Assembly: GCA_951812755.1 (NCBI GenBank)
Contig: OX638329.1
Span: 5,543,563-5,607,562 of the forward strand
Source of the DNA: an uncultured Latescibacterota bacterium
GTDB taxonomy: Bacteria > Latescibacterota > UBA2968
Direction: 5' to 3'
Length of the DNA: 64,000 nt
The position numbers and the translations under genes were made by a program. Position 1 is the first letter of the stretch, and each line of letters begins with the position of its first letter. The notes below the pieces were generated by a model. That model worked only from the letters and a program-made list of their open reading frames with translations, made no database searches and was not told where the DNA came from. Positions 8,891 to 18,796 of this stretch are shown in pieces.

Positions 8891-10336
8891 TCATTTCCTC
8901 AAATTTACCCAGCGCTGATATTTATCGTGATCAAAGCGGTCGCGCAGTGGACCAATATGCGTCTCGATCAAATCCTGACAAACGGATTCAAGCGCCGCAT
9001 CTTTCACCCGATTATTCAACTCCTCCGGATCAGCCTCCACATCATACAGTTCAACAGGCCTCTCCGAAACAGATTCCACCCCGAGCTTATATCGCCCATC
9101 AAAAACCATCGTATGACCTAACACCTCACTAATAACAGCACCCTTCCCCCTCTGCGCACCCCCTGCATCGGCACCCGCTTGAACCTGTGGAACAAAGGAC
9201 CGCCCATCGGTCTGCAAAGGTTCTGCATTGGCAATATCAACAATAGAAGCAACCACATCAATCACATCCGTCAACGCCCCGGTTTGCCAACCCCCCGTAC
9301 CTCCCGGCGGACGCACAATCAGGGGAACGCGAACAGACGCATCGTAAAAAACGATCTTATTATACAACATATGATCGCCCAGCATCTCGCCGTGGTCAGA
9401 ATTGTAAATAACCCATGTATTATCCGCCAGACCGGTCGCCTCAAGCGCGTCGAGCATCTCGCCAATATAGTGATCGATAAGCGTAATCTTCGCAAAATAA
9501 TTCACCATCATAATCTGCTTTTGCTCAACCGTCATACCCGACAGATTATTGCTCCTCTGCATACGTCGAACATTTAGCGGAACGGGATCACCCGGCGCAT
9601 CCATAATACCAGCCGGCATATCCCCGGGATCGTACATATCCCGGTACTCCTGCGGAGAATCAAATGGATCGTGAGGACCGGGACAAAGAACCTGCAAATA
9701 AAAAGGCTTATCGCCCTTGTAATCGCGAATCCAATTCGCCGCCGTGCGCCCCGTATAACTATCTAAATGCGCCTCGGTAGGCAATGGACAGGGAGCTTCC
9801 TCCCAGGGCTTAAGCGTCCCACTTTGCCAGGGAATGCGATAATCATTGATAAATTTTCGATGCGTCTCCAACAGACCCTGTTCATCGAGATAATCGGTAT
9901 AAGGCGAACTGTGTCTTCCCGAAGCAATCGGACCGTGAAGCTCATGCGGATCCTCAAAACCCCACGCATTGAGCACATGAACGCGATCTCTGCTATGCGA
10001 AGCCGGCACCCCACCGTGAAGATAGAGATGTGACTTCCCGATCAAAGCCGTGTGATAACCCGCATCGCGCACCTGGCGCACATGACTGGGACCCTCATAA
10101 TCGGCATCCTGATCATTTGCCCACAACCCGTGTTCGCGCGGATACAGACCGCTCATCATAGACGCGCGAGACGGCATACACAGCGGACAATTGGTATAGC
10201 ACTGCGTATAAGTAACGCTCTCAGACGCGAGACGATCCAGATTCGGCGTCTTAACCGCCGGATGCCCAACACACCCCATCGCATCACCCCGATGCTGGTC
10301 GGAAAAGATATAGAGAATATTGGGTTGCTCAGCCAT
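8891..10336 (-). CDS. Sulfatase (arylsulfatase A/choline-sulfatase-like)
   Basis: A 481-residue sulfatase, complete. N-terminal ILYIFSDQHRGD holds metal Asp13. The formylglycine site is C53-M-P-S-R57 followed by ASMMSGLYPREHG, the classical CxPxR. YNSDHGEMLGDH gives the second metal pair. The late MVFDGRYKLGVES...YDVEADPEELNN segment is the usual C-terminal domain. There is no obvious signal peptide. It needs a formylglycine-generating enzyme or anSME to become active; none that looks competent is in this window. It lies 9 nt from the Gfo/Idh gene upstream and 9 nt from the SDR downstream, which makes an operon. Confidence 0.96.
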   Translation of the reverse strand: MAEQPNILYIFSDQHRGDAMGCVGHPAVKTPNLDRLASESVTYTQCYTNCPLCMPSRASMMSGLYPREHGLWANDQDADYEGPSHVRQVRDAGYHTALIGKSHLYLHGGVPASHSRDRVHVLNAWGFEDPHELHGPIASGRHSSPYTDYLDEQGLLETHRKFINDYRIPWQSGTLKPWEEAPCPLPTEAHLDSYTGRTAANWIRDYKGDKPFYLQVLCPGPHDPFDSPQEYRDMYDPGDMPAGIMDAPGDPVPLNVRRMQRSNNLSGMTVEQKQIMMVNYFAKITLIDHYIGEMLDALEATGLADNTWVIYNSDHGEMLGDHMLYNKIVFYDASVRVPLIVRPPGGTGGWQTGALTDVIDVVASIVDIANAEPLQTDGRSFVPQVQAGADAGGAQRGKGAVISEVLGHTMVFDGRYKLGVESVSERPVELYDVEADPEELNNRVKDAALESVCQDLIETHIGPLRDRFDHDKYQRWVNLRK

Positions 10337-10345
10337 AAACTCTCC

Positions 10346-11383
10346 TTATTTCGGAATCGCGACCCTGCGCCCTCTCGACATCAGCGCCGCCTCATAAACC
10401 TTCATAACAGACAGCGCGAACGCCAGGGACCCGACCTCTGCCATCCTATCTTCCAGAACACAATCGCAAAAATAGCGCATCTCATTGTAAAAGCCCTGCG
10501 TGAAAAGAGCCTTATTCTCAAGAGTCCCCAGCGTGTCTTGAGGCTCCCATGAGACCGCACCAGAATCCAAACCCGGGGGAATATAACTTCTCGTACTTGA
10601 ATAATTAAAAGGAATACCGCGTTCCAGAGTCACGCGAAGATCTTTATCAATCGCCACATGCTGCTTCCCCCAAAATGCATACCGCTCGCATCCCCGGCGC
10701 GCGGAAACCAGATTGAAAGACCCCACCACACCGCTCGCAAATTCGAGAATACACACACCACCACCCTGATCGCTTCTGTGCATAGTAACAGCCGAAACAT
10801 CTCCTCCAACAGCGAGCAACAGCGAAAGCGGATGGCAGCCATTCTTCAGCCAGTTGGGCGCTTCGCGCGATCTGAGCACCTGCTCTCCATCCTCGGGAAT
10901 CGTCATCGGATATTCTGCGGAAAGTCCGCTGAGCGGACCGCAATCCTCTGTCCCCATCAACTCAATCACCTTCCGGGTCGCCGGCATAAATGCCTTCTTG
11001 AATCCAACAACGACCACGCGATCCCCACGATGCTGCATCATCGTTTCCACTTCAGAAGCGAGCGTAGCGGGCGGCTTCTCCATCCACACATGCAGCCCGG
11101 CATCCAACGCCTCGCACGCCAGGTCTGGGTGTGCTTCTGGAGACACGCAGATAAAAACGCAATCCAGGTCTTCACCCGCATACATATCCGCAGTACTGGC
11201 ATAGCAAGCCCCAACGCCGTATTCCTCCGCAGTCGCCTCCGCGAGATCCAATCTCAAATCGCAAAAAGCCTTAAGCCTCACCGGAAGATAATGCATCGCA
11301 GGCAGAACATTCCTGTAGCAATGTGACCCCACGCCAACAACGCCGACATTCAGCCGACTCTCGAACTCCCTCTGGTAACTCAT
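10346..11383 (-). CDS. Gfo/Idh/MocA-family oxidoreductase
   Basis: NAD(P)-dependent dehydrogenase of sugars or cyclitols, 345 residues. The Rossmann motif [16 protein letters not shown] opens the protein. [31 protein letters not shown] carries the family's EKP signature. I chose the ATG at 11383 (MSYQREF) because GGAAGGGG sits just before it; an upstream ATG at 11449 would overlap the SnoaL-like gene. It is flanked at 9-16 nt by the sulfatase and the SnoaL-like gene in one operon. Confidence 0.92.
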   Translation of the reverse strand: MSYQREFESRLNVGVVGVGSHCYRNVLPAMHYLPVRLKAFCDLRLDLAEATAEEYGVGACYASTADMYAGEDLDCVFICVSPEAHPDLACEALDAGLHVWMEKPPATLASEVETMMQHRGDRVVVVGFKKAFMPATRKVIELMGTEDCGPLSGLSAEYPMTIPEDGEQVLRSREAPNWLKNGCHPLSLLLAVGGDVSAVTMHRSDQGGGVCILEFASGVVGSFNLVSARRGCERYAFWGKQHVAIDKDLRVTLERGIPFNYSSTRSYIPPGLDSGAVSWEPQDTLGTLENKALFTQGFYNEMRYFCDCVLEDRMAEVGSLAFALSVMKVYEAALMSRGRRVAIPK

Positions 11384-11399
11384 AATTGCACCCCTTCCT

Positions 11400-11804
11400 C
11401 TATCTGGCAAAACTGGAGCGCATTTTAATACCCCATCTGCCATCTTCATACGTCAAAACATAAAGCGAATCGTGAGCGGCAATCACCGAACCGTCTTCGC
11501 GGTAGCGGGTAAATTGCGTATCAACGTGAATCTTCTCGTCCGAACAATGGACGATCTCGCGCCGGGTCCACACACTATAGTGCCAACCAATATTGCCCAA
11601 ACTGGTCCTCACGCGCGCGATAAACTCACCATCCATATCCGAGTCTTCCCATCGGTGCATGATTCCCGAAGCCAGGCGAAAATGTGGAAAATGCATCGTC
11701 GCTTTCCACGCCTGCAAATCCAGCGCATTAAAACCAGCCATCCACGCATCCAGCACGGGAATCGCCCGTTCTCTCGCCTGTGCAACTGCTTCTTCTGATG
11801 GCAT
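11400..11804 (-). CDS. SnoaL/DUF4440-like NTF2-fold protein
   Basis: A 134-residue protein with the pattern of the NTF2 superfamily: an N-terminal helix with a [23 protein letters not shown] stretch, and a C-terminal sheet ([37 protein letters not shown]). Members are small isomerases, hydrolases or ligand-binding proteins; the function cannot be told here. It is the first gene of the minus-strand operon that goes on to Gfo/Idh, sulfatase and SDR. AGAGAT precedes the ATG. Confidence 0.85.
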   Translation of the reverse strand: MPSEEAVAQARERAIPVLDAWMAGFNALDLQAWKATMHFPHFRLASGIMHRWEDSDMDGEFIARVRTSLGNIGWHYSVWTRREIVHCSDEKIHVDTQFTRYREDGSVIAAHDSLYVLTYEDGRWGIKMRSSFAR

Positions 11805-11824
11805 ATAATCTCTCCAATTCCTAA

Positions 11825-12013
11825 TTGATGTTACGCATGTCTGATGCTTCTGTCATGCTGAGGAAGCCATTGGGCTGACGAAGCATCTTTACCCCTGGAG
11901 TAATAGGTGATAGAAGATGAACTGGCCTGAGAGGCGGCCAGTTGTACCCCGCTCTTTCGACTTCGCTGCGCTCCGCTCAGAATGACAGGCGCATTATATT
12001 GTACCTGTGCGTT
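11825..12013. mobile_element. MITE-1 copy, right end decayed
   Basis: Non-coding element. The left terminal repeat TTGATGTTACGCA (11825-11837) differs in one base from the family repeat. The interior matches the copies at 22677 and 46368: GTCATGCTGAG, the GAACTGGCC...GGCCAGTTGTACC hairpin and CTCAGAATGACAGGCGC. The right end is TGTGCGTTGATTCG rather than TGCGTAACATCAG, so that terminus has been lost. It fills the gap between the SnoaL-like and CoA-transferase genes. Confidence 0.8.
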
Positions 12014-12020
12014 GATTCGC

Positions 12021-14480
12021 TTAATGTGGCAAATAATATTCGTGCAGATGCTCCTTCGCCACGCCCTTTGCGATCAGACCGTCAACATAATCTTCATCAT
12101 AACCCAATTCACCGAGAATCTCCCTCGTATGCGCACCCTGTTTGGGACAAGCGTAAAGCAATTGAACAGGCGCGTTCTTCAAACGCACATAAGCGGGTGG
12201 CGCGAGATCGACAGCACTGCCAGCCGGATGATCTGTAAAACGAACAATAGAAATGGAGCGCCCATCATCCCATGCATCCAAATTCTCGTCACACACCTCG
12301 TGCAAAAACATCTCGCGAATATCTTCCAGCGAATCAATGCGATGCCCGGCCAGCCCCACTGCGTTAAATGCTTTGACCCAATAGGCGACATCGCGTTTTT
12401 TGATCTCACCTTCTAAAAATTCGCCAGCATCTTCATCGGGTGTATTCTCCAACCCCGCAATACATCTCAACTTACCCATCTCATGCGCCAACCCACCCAG
12501 GAAAACCCAGCCATCTCGTGCGCGATACATGCGGTGAAGCGCGTGTTCACCAACAGCATCCTGTCCCGCTGGCTCATCGCCCGAGCGCCCGGCTTCGCAA
12601 GCAAACATAAAAGGCGCCTGCACGAGTTGCCCCCCCTGCGCGAGCGAAGTCGTCACAAAATCGCCGCCGTCGGGAACACCACTGCGCCTGCGCTTGAGCA
12701 ACGCCAGCACCGCGCCATAAGTAGCCGAATATCCCGTAATATAATCGATACACGACGCCCAGCCGTGCAAGATCGGTCTATTGCCCTCACCGCCATAGCG
12801 CATTTGTATCCCAGTCGATCCCTGAAGCAGAGGATCAAAACCCGGGCGGTTCATCCACGGACCCGGCCGCGGACCATTAAAAGCCGTCAAATTGAGATAC
12901 ACAATATCGGGTTTGCACTTTTTAACAGCATCGTAGTCAATACCCAAACTTTGAGCAACGCCGGGCCGGAAATTGTGAACAATAACATCGGCTGTTTCAA
13001 CCAACTTCATAAAAGCTACCCTGCCAGCCTCGTCTTTCAAGTTCAAAATCACGCTGCGCTTGCCAGGGCTGACCTCCAGGGGAAACCAACTGGAAATGCG
13101 CGGACCAAAATAGGGTTCTGGCGGGTCAATTTTAATAACCTCCGCACCGTATTCCGCCAGCGTGCGCGCACTGGCTGGCCCGGCGAGCACATTGGACAAA
13201 TCCAGAACACGAATACCCTCCAAAATCGGTTTTGCCGGCGAAGTAGCCTCTATGGGTTTGGATTCATCTGCGTTTATCTGCGTCATCTGCGGATACGCTT
13301 CTAACGGTCTCAACGGCCTGGGAATCGCGCATTCATCGGGCGTTTTGGCAAGCCACGTCTGCACGCCGAGTTGCCGCATCGGACCGTAATCGGGATCATC
13401 AACCACAACAGTCAAAGCCGCTTCCTCAGTCTCGGATTTGTGCAACCACTCCTGCGCCGTGCGCTGAATCGTACACGGCACCCCGGCAGCGGTCAAAACA
13501 TCAACCCAATGTTGTGCGGGTTCACTCGCCAGCACACTTTCAATTTTCTCTCGCGCTTTGAGATTCCATTCACTGGACAAATGGGATGAATCGGGAATAT
13601 TATTCGTCAAATGGAGATTCTCATACACGGGCACATCGACCATACCCTCGGCAATCAAATCATCGTACACTTCCAGCGCTTTGACCAGTGACCGACTATT
13701 CCGGGAGTGCCCGGCCGCAATAATATAAAGCCATTGTCCATCTCCCGCGCGAAACGTACCACTAAACGGAGACCCCGCGCTACTGCGTTGTCTCTGACGA
13801 CCAGCATTAGCCGACGTGCCATATCGCGCGGGCTTATCTGCCACATCCAGCATAATAACCGCCATAGCAGACATCGCCGCGCCAACCAGAGAAACCTCAA
13901 TCACATCGCCACACCCGCTCTCTTCACGCGCATAAAGAGCAAGCACAACAGCGATAGCACCGTGAATTGCACCATAAGTCGAACCCAATGGCATCGGCGT
14001 ATAAACAGGCGGCAGATCAGCCCTTCTACTTTGAAGATCTGTATATTGACCTATTGCCGCACTGATAATACCTTCATAAGCGCGAATGGACGCTCTTTCA
14101 TCCGTCGAAGCAAAACCCGGCAAAGAGAGATACACCAGCCCTGGATTCAACGCAGTCATCTCTTCCGCCCCCAAACCCAATCGCTGCATAACACCGGGAC
14201 GAAAATTTTCAATAACCACATCCGCTGAACGGATCAACTTCACCGCCATCGCCAGATCGTCAGCATTTTTCAGATCGAGAGTAATGCGCTGCTTGCCCCG
14301 ATTAAAAACGCCATTTGCCGGCGTATCGTAATCCGGCTTACCCGGCCGATCCACCTTAATCACCTCAGCACCCTGATCCGCGAGCAACATCCCCGTCAAC
14401 GGCCCGGCAATATAATGACCGAAATCGATAACGCGGATCCCGGTCAATGGTGCTTGTCTATCGCGTTCTGGATTCATCAT
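12021..14480 (-). CDS. CoA-transferase family III, tandem two-domain fusion
   Basis: An 819-residue protein of two complete CaiB/BaiF-type units, residues ~10-385 and ~415-819. Such enzymes move CoA between carboxylic acids. Unit 1 begins LTGIRVIDFGHYIAGPL, with ADQGAEVIKVDRP and ENFRPGVMQRLGL; unit 2 begins LEGIRVLDLSNVLAGPA, with AEYGAEVIKIDPP and HNFRPGVAQSLGI. Unit 2 keeps the catalytic Asp in RPGFDPLLQG. The equivalent site in unit 1 reads RAYEGIISA, with Glu instead, so unit 1 may have altered activity. Family III enzymes normally act as interlocked dimers, so a fusion may form the pair within one chain. The linker (~393-406) is the translation of an ATCTGCG repeat. Confidence 0.93.
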   Translation of the reverse strand: MMNPERDRQAPLTGIRVIDFGHYIAGPLTGMLLADQGAEVIKVDRPGKPDYDTPANGVFNRGKQRITLDLKNADDLAMAVKLIRSADVVIENFRPGVMQRLGLGAEEMTALNPGLVYLSLPGFASTDERASIRAYEGIISAAIGQYTDLQSRRADLPPVYTPMPLGSTYGAIHGAIAVVLALYAREESGCGDVIEVSLVGAAMSAMAVIMLDVADKPARYGTSANAGRQRQRSSAGSPFSGTFRAGDGQWLYIIAAGHSRNSRSLVKALEVYDDLIAEGMVDVPVYENLHLTNNIPDSSHLSSEWNLKAREKIESVLASEPAQHWVDVLTAAGVPCTIQRTAQEWLHKSETEEAALTVVVDDPDYGPMRQLGVQTWLAKTPDECAIPRPLRPLEAYPQMTQINADESKPIEATSPAKPILEGIRVLDLSNVLAGPASARTLAEYGAEVIKIDPPEPYFGPRISSWFPLEVSPGKRSVILNLKDEAGRVAFMKLVETADVIVHNFRPGVAQSLGIDYDAVKKCKPDIVYLNLTAFNGPRPGPWMNRPGFDPLLQGSTGIQMRYGGEGNRPILHGWASCIDYITGYSATYGAVLALLKRRRSGVPDGGDFVTTSLAQGGQLVQAPFMFACEAGRSGDEPAGQDAVGEHALHRMYRARDGWVFLGGLAHEMGKLRCIAGLENTPDEDAGEFLEGEIKKRDVAYWVKAFNAVGLAGHRIDSLEDIREMFLHEVCDENLDAWDDGRSISIVRFTDHPAGSAVDLAPPAYVRLKNAPVQLLYACPKQGAHTREILGELGYDEDYVDGLIAKGVAKEHLHEYYLPH
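13261..13293. repeat. ATCTGCG-type repeat within coding sequence
   Basis: The CATCTGCGTTTATCTGCGTC unit is read in frame on the minus strand as PQMTQINADES in the interdomain linker of the CoA-transferase fusion. Confidence 0.85.
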
Positions 14481-14557
14481 CTTTCTCCTTTTGAAGTTCT
14501 CACTAAAATAATAATTTTGTATTGCGGTAGTTAGCCAAAAGAGTCGTGGAGGAACAA

Positions 14558-15736
14558 ATGTCTAAAAACAAATCCCTCGAACAACGAATCGCTACAATTT
14601 TAGAGACCTATGACCAGCAGGGCATCCACCGAACCGGAACAACAGGAGATACGGAAAATGCACACTATTTGGCCGAACAAATAAAAGCAGCGGGACAAAA
14701 ACCTCTATTGACAAAATTTCGGCATTTGCGCATTGACCCAATACTATCCGAGCTTCAAATCGGCAACCACACAATCCAGGGCATACCCTTTTTTGACGGC
14801 ACATTTACAGACAAAAATGGCATAAGGGGACGGATAGGTGGTCCAGAAGATAACGCACCCATCACAGTGGGACACCACTTGACCAATCGGGGTTGGGATA
14901 AACCACAACTTGCCCACGCGCGGCAGCAGGGCAAAATCAAAGCCATGATCGCGATAGGCAAACGAACCCACCCCGATGACGTCCGCGGATTGACACCGAC
15001 CAATGCAGAAAATTTTACAACACCTTTTGGACCGCCCGTATTACAGGTGCCGGACAGTGCCGAAGAACGCATCGCAGGAGCCATATCTTCCAACAAAGAA
15101 GCGCACGTAATAGCCCATGTAGCGCGCACAGAAGTCCAGGCAATGAACGTCGAGACGCGAATACAGGGCAAAAATTCATCCCTGCCCCCGCTCGTAATCA
15201 TCACGCCGCGAAGTGGCTGGTGGCAATGTGTGTCGGAACGCGGAGGCGGAATAGCATGCTGGCTCGAAATGATACGCGCCCTCTCTGAACATCAGCCACA
15301 GCGAGATGTGTGGTTTGTCGCAAGCACGGGACACGAATTGGGGCATCTGGGATTGGATTTCTTCCTCTCGCACCATCGTCCTTTGATCAAAACGGCTCAT
15401 GTCTGGATTCATCTGGGCGCGAATTTTGCGGCAGCAAATTGTCCCATAAAACTTCAAGCATCGCGCGAGGAATTGGCGCAATTGGCCCGTCGGACCATTG
15501 CTGAAACTAGTGTTTCTACAATTGACTTTACACCTGTTGGCACGCGCCCTGGCGGCGAAGCGCGGAATATCTACGACAGCGGCGGGCAATATATTTCTAT
15601 CACAGGTCGCAATCGCCTCTTCCATCATCCTGCCGACCGCTGGCCCCGTGCAATCGACCTACAAAAAATTGTACGCCTCACCCATGCGTTGACCAAATTG
15701 ACAGTACAACTGGCCGACTCAGGCGATCTTATGTAG
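14558..15736 (+). CDS. M28-peptidase-like protein, probably non-catalytic
   Basis: A 392-residue protein with the layout of an M28 aminopeptidase carrying a PA-like insert: N-terminal GIHRTGTTGDTENAHYLAEQIKAAG, an insert with GGPEDNAP and a C-terminal domain. The metal-binding HxD of the family is replaced by TPRSGWWQ. The usual Glu-Glu reads STGHELGHLG, while a late FHHPADRW remains. Loss of the first metal ligands suggests a binding rather than a peptidase role, or a different metal set (inference). Start at 14558 with GGAGG five bases upstream. It converges with the TRAP permease, overlapping it by 8 nt. No signal peptide is visible. Confidence 0.7.
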   Translation: MSKNKSLEQRIATILETYDQQGIHRTGTTGDTENAHYLAEQIKAAGQKPLLTKFRHLRIDPILSELQIGNHTIQGIPFFDGTFTDKNGIRGRIGGPEDNAPITVGHHLTNRGWDKPQLAHARQQGKIKAMIAIGKRTHPDDVRGLTPTNAENFTTPFGPPVLQVPDSAEERIAGAISSNKEAHVIAHVARTEVQAMNVETRIQGKNSSLPPLVIITPRSGWWQCVSERGGGIACWLEMIRALSEHQPQRDVWFVASTGHELGHLGLDFFLSHHRPLIKTAHVWIHLGANFAAANCPIKLQASREELAQLARRTIAETSVSTIDFTPVGTRPGGEARNIYDSGGQYISITGRNRLFHHPADRWPRAIDLQKIVRLTHALTKLTVQLADSGDLM

Positions 15737-17630
15737 CGACACGTTTTTGCAACAAAATCAGAACGAGAAAAATCGCCACCCCAACAGCGTGGCATATCAG
15801 CAAAGGCCACAGCATCAAAACCGCGACCACAAGGAATAAGACGCGGTATATCACACCCAGCGACACCATGTGAAATCCCTCAGAAGCCGCCGCAAAAGCC
15901 AGCAGACCCAGAAGCATAGCAATCGCTGTCTCAATAACGTGCCAGGTCTCCCCCTCAAAAAGGATGGGCGTATAACAAAAAAGCAAAGGAATAAAATAAA
16001 TACCCTTGGCGATACGCCACGACTCAAAACCCGTACGCAGTGGATTTGCCCCCGCAATACCCGCAGCGGAATACGCAGCCAGACAAACCGGCGGCGTGAC
16101 ATTGGCATCCTGTGAATACCAGAAAATCAGCAAATGCGCCGCAATCAAACTCACCCCCAGATTGGTCAGCGCAGGCGCAGCCAGCACCGCGAGCACGATA
16201 TAAGATGCCGTCACAGGCAAGCCCATGCCCAGAATCAGAGACGCAATAGCAATGAGCACAACCGTAATGAGCACACTGCTTCCGGCAATTGCTGAAATGA
16301 ACAAGGAAAATTTGATCCCAACGCCCACCATCAGCACCACACCGACAATAATACCAGCGCACAAAAGAATAATGCCAGTAGTAATCATATTGCGAGCACC
16401 CAGCGCAAGTGCATCGACAATATCACCGATGTGCATGCGCGTGTTCTTATTCAACCAACTCGCAACAACAATACTCGCGGTTCCTATTGCCGCTGCAAAT
16501 GTGGGTGTAAAACCGTAGATAAGAGTACCCACAAGTACAGCAATAGGAATCGCAAAATGCCAGCCTTCGCGGACAGTCTCACGCATATTTGGAAGTTCTG
16601 AGGCAGACAAGGGCGCAATACCCCTTTTTCGCGCGCGAAAATGAATAAAAAACGTAACACTCAAAAAATAGATCAGCGCGGGAATAAAGGACACGGCGAC
16701 AATAGTCAGATAGGGGATTTGCGTCCACTGACTCATAATAAACGCGCCCGCACCCATAATCGGTGGCATGAGTTGACCACCCGTGGATGCCGCCGCCTCG
16801 ACCGCACCTGAAAACGTAGGCGAAAAACCCGTGCGTTTCATCATCGGAATCGTGAGCGAACCCGACCCCACCGTATTCGCCACAGCACTCCCCGAAATTG
16901 AACCGAGCATACCGCTGGCAAAAACCGCCATCTTTGCCGGCCCGCCCACTGTGCGCCCGAGCAACGCGAGCGACAGACGAATCATAAAATCGCCCGCACC
17001 CGAACGCAGGAGAAACGCACCAAAAAGCACAAAAAGCGCGACAAAAGTAGATGAAATAGTCGCAATAGTTCCAAAAATACCATCGGGCGCGAAGTACATG
17101 CGGTAGAGCAACCGCGGAAATGACACCCCTGGAAACGCCCATATACCGGAAAGATATTGCCCCCAAAAAAGCGCGTAAGTAAGAAATACAAGCGCGAGCA
17201 GCGGAATAAAAAAACCAGTCGTACGACGGGTAACCTCGAGCAAAAGGAGAATCGCGATACCCGCAAAAATGAGATCCGCCGTATTCGGAACTTCGTTGCG
17301 GGCGTGCAGCGCATCCTCAAAAAACACGAGATAAAAGGCGACAACGAGAGAGAGAATGGCGAGAAAATAATCGAGAACCAGCGTGCGCGATGAATAGCGC
17401 GAAGAGACGGGATAAAGCAAATATCCCAAAAAAAGAATGAAGGCATAATGGACGGCATTGCGCTGCAATTCGGGCAAAACACCCAGCGTATTGCTCCACA
17501 GGTGAAACAGAGACAGGCAAACCCCCACAATGAGGACAAGCACATGATGCCTGCCTGTAAGCACGCGATGCGGTGTACTCACTTCGCCGCCGCGGTCCTG
17601 ATTAAATATGGTTCTATGAGATTCTGGCAT
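15729..17630 (-). CDS. TRAP transporter fused permease (4TM + 12TM type)
   Basis: A 633-residue, strongly hydrophobic inner-membrane protein, the fused small/large permease of a TAXI-type TRAP transporter, which imports organic acids using an ion gradient. The N-terminal ~130 residues hold the short-subunit helices. The DctM part follows, with the family's GSISGSAVANTVGSGSLTIPMMKR and EAAASTGGQLMPPIMGAGAFIM stretches and GMGLPVTASYIVLAVLAAPAL. It starts 23 nt after the stop of its receptor gene, forming the standard receptor-permease operon. The substrate is unknown; nearby CoA-transferase and sugar-acid genes suggest a carboxylate. Confidence 0.95.
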   Translation of the reverse strand: MPESHRTIFNQDRGGEVSTPHRVLTGRHHVLVLIVGVCLSLFHLWSNTLGVLPELQRNAVHYAFILFLGYLLYPVSSRYSSRTLVLDYFLAILSLVVAFYLVFFEDALHARNEVPNTADLIFAGIAILLLLEVTRRTTGFFIPLLALVFLTYALFWGQYLSGIWAFPGVSFPRLLYRMYFAPDGIFGTIATISSTFVALFVLFGAFLLRSGAGDFMIRLSLALLGRTVGGPAKMAVFASGMLGSISGSAVANTVGSGSLTIPMMKRTGFSPTFSGAVEAAASTGGQLMPPIMGAGAFIMSQWTQIPYLTIVAVSFIPALIYFLSVTFFIHFRARKRGIAPLSASELPNMRETVREGWHFAIPIAVLVGTLIYGFTPTFAAAIGTASIVVASWLNKNTRMHIGDIVDALALGARNMITTGIILLCAGIIVGVVLMVGVGIKFSLFISAIAGSSVLITVVLIAIASLILGMGLPVTASYIVLAVLAAPALTNLGVSLIAAHLLIFWYSQDANVTPPVCLAAYSAAGIAGANPLRTGFESWRIAKGIYFIPLLFCYTPILFEGETWHVIETAIAMLLGLLAFAAASEGFHMVSLGVIYRVLFLVVAVLMLWPLLICHAVGVAIFLVLILLQKRVAT

Positions 17631-17653
17631 ATTTGGTAAATCGGAATTCTAAC

Positions 17654-18706
17654 TCATTCCCCCATAAGAGACGGCGAAATATCGATACCCTTCTCGCCAT
17701 AGTAGCGCGCAGCACCCGCATGCAGGGGAACAGCCAGGCCCATCGTGGCTTTCTCGATAGACATTGCGAGCGTGGCTTTGTGGATATTTTGAATTTCCGT
17801 TAAATTTTCATAGATTGTTCTGGTAATCTCATAGACCACATCCTCGGGCACATCTGCTCTGCACGCCAAAAAATTGGGTTGTGCAATCGTCTCAATCGCT
17901 TCGGACTGCCCGGGATACGTATTCGCCGGAATAATATAGCGCGTCCACACGGGAAACGCATTTTGTATCGCCGCGAGATGATCATCGCTAAAAGCAAGCA
18001 CAGAAACCCCGTCCGCACCGAGTTGGGCAAAAGCCTGCGTCACAGCAGCCACGGGCGGACCAGCCGAAAGCGTCGCCCCTGCAATGCGTCCATCAATCAT
18101 CGCCTGAGCAGACGGGCTATAACCCAGATATTCAGACGTGAAATCCTCATCCGGAGAAATATTGAGCGCTGCGAGAATGGCTCGGGTCGCGCCTTCTGTG
18201 CCACTGCCGCGTTTGCCAATGACGTATTTGCGGTCGAGTGCTCTCAAGTCCTCAATCGTACCTGTTTTGGCATCCGATGCGCGAAGCAGAAAATGCTCGA
18301 CATTTTCCCAGAGCAGGGTAATGGATCGGAGTTCTCTAACCGCTTGCCCCTGATAGGTACCCTCTCCGCGATAAGCCATAGCACCGTACAAACCCTGCAA
18401 AATCGCCAGATGTGCCTCTCGGTTGACCAGCATCTGAATATTCTCGCCCGACCCCGCAGAATTAATGGCCGCCGCCACAATTTTGGGTTGTAGCTTCTGT
18501 GTAATCGTCGTACTCAGCGCAACACCTACCGGATAATACGTGCCGCCGGGCGTGGCTGTTGCAATCATCAAATTTTGCGTCTGCATACCCTCCTGAGGTC
18601 CCCCGCAAGAGATGCAGAGTATAAAGGCGAAAAGCAACCACAGATGAACACGGATAAACACAGATGAAAGGGAAGATACAAGAAGCACAAAGAAAGAGCG
18701 CGACAT
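17654..18706 (-). CDS. TAXI-family TRAP solute-binding lipoprotein
   Basis: Periplasmic receptor for the adjacent permease, 350 residues. I use the ATG at 18706 (MSRSFFVLLV), preceded by GAGG; the frame is open further upstream. A hydrophobic signal segment ends at ILCISC34, a likely lipid-modified Cys. The mature part has MIATATPGGTYYPVGVALSTTI and INSAGSGENIQMLV, diagnostic of the TAXI family, then YVIGKRGSGTEGATRAIL. Residues 13-23 of the signal peptide (SSVFIRVHLWL) are the translation of an ATCTG(T/C)G dispersed repeat, so part of the export signal was supplied by a repeat element. Confidence 0.92.
   Translation of the reverse strand: MSRSFFVLLVSSLSSVFIRVHLWLLFAFILCISCGGPQEGMQTQNLMIATATPGGTYYPVGVALSTTITQKLQPKIVAAAINSAGSGENIQMLVNREAHLAILQGLYGAMAYRGEGTYQGQAVRELRSITLLWENVEHFLLRASDAKTGTIEDLRALDRKYVIGKRGSGTEGATRAILAALNISPDEDFTSEYLGYSPSAQAMIDGRIAGATLSAGPPVAAVTQAFAQLGADGVSVLAFSDDHLAAIQNAFPVWTRYIIPANTYPGQSEAIETIAQPNFLACRADVPEDVVYEITRTIYENLTEIQNIHKATLAMSIEKATMGLAVPLHAGAARYYGEKGIDISPSLMGE
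18637..18668. repeat. ATCTGTG-type repeat within the TAXI signal peptide
   Basis: Read on the plus strand as CCACAGATGAACACGGATAA continuing ACACAGATG; on the minus strand it is in frame within the signal peptide. Confidence 0.8.
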
Positions 18707-18796
18707 GAAAAACCTCAAAAAAGAAAGTGAACAAATATTTGTTTGCCTAATTATACCCCCCCGCCTATATGCGTCAAGAGAAAACACCTTTGCGCC

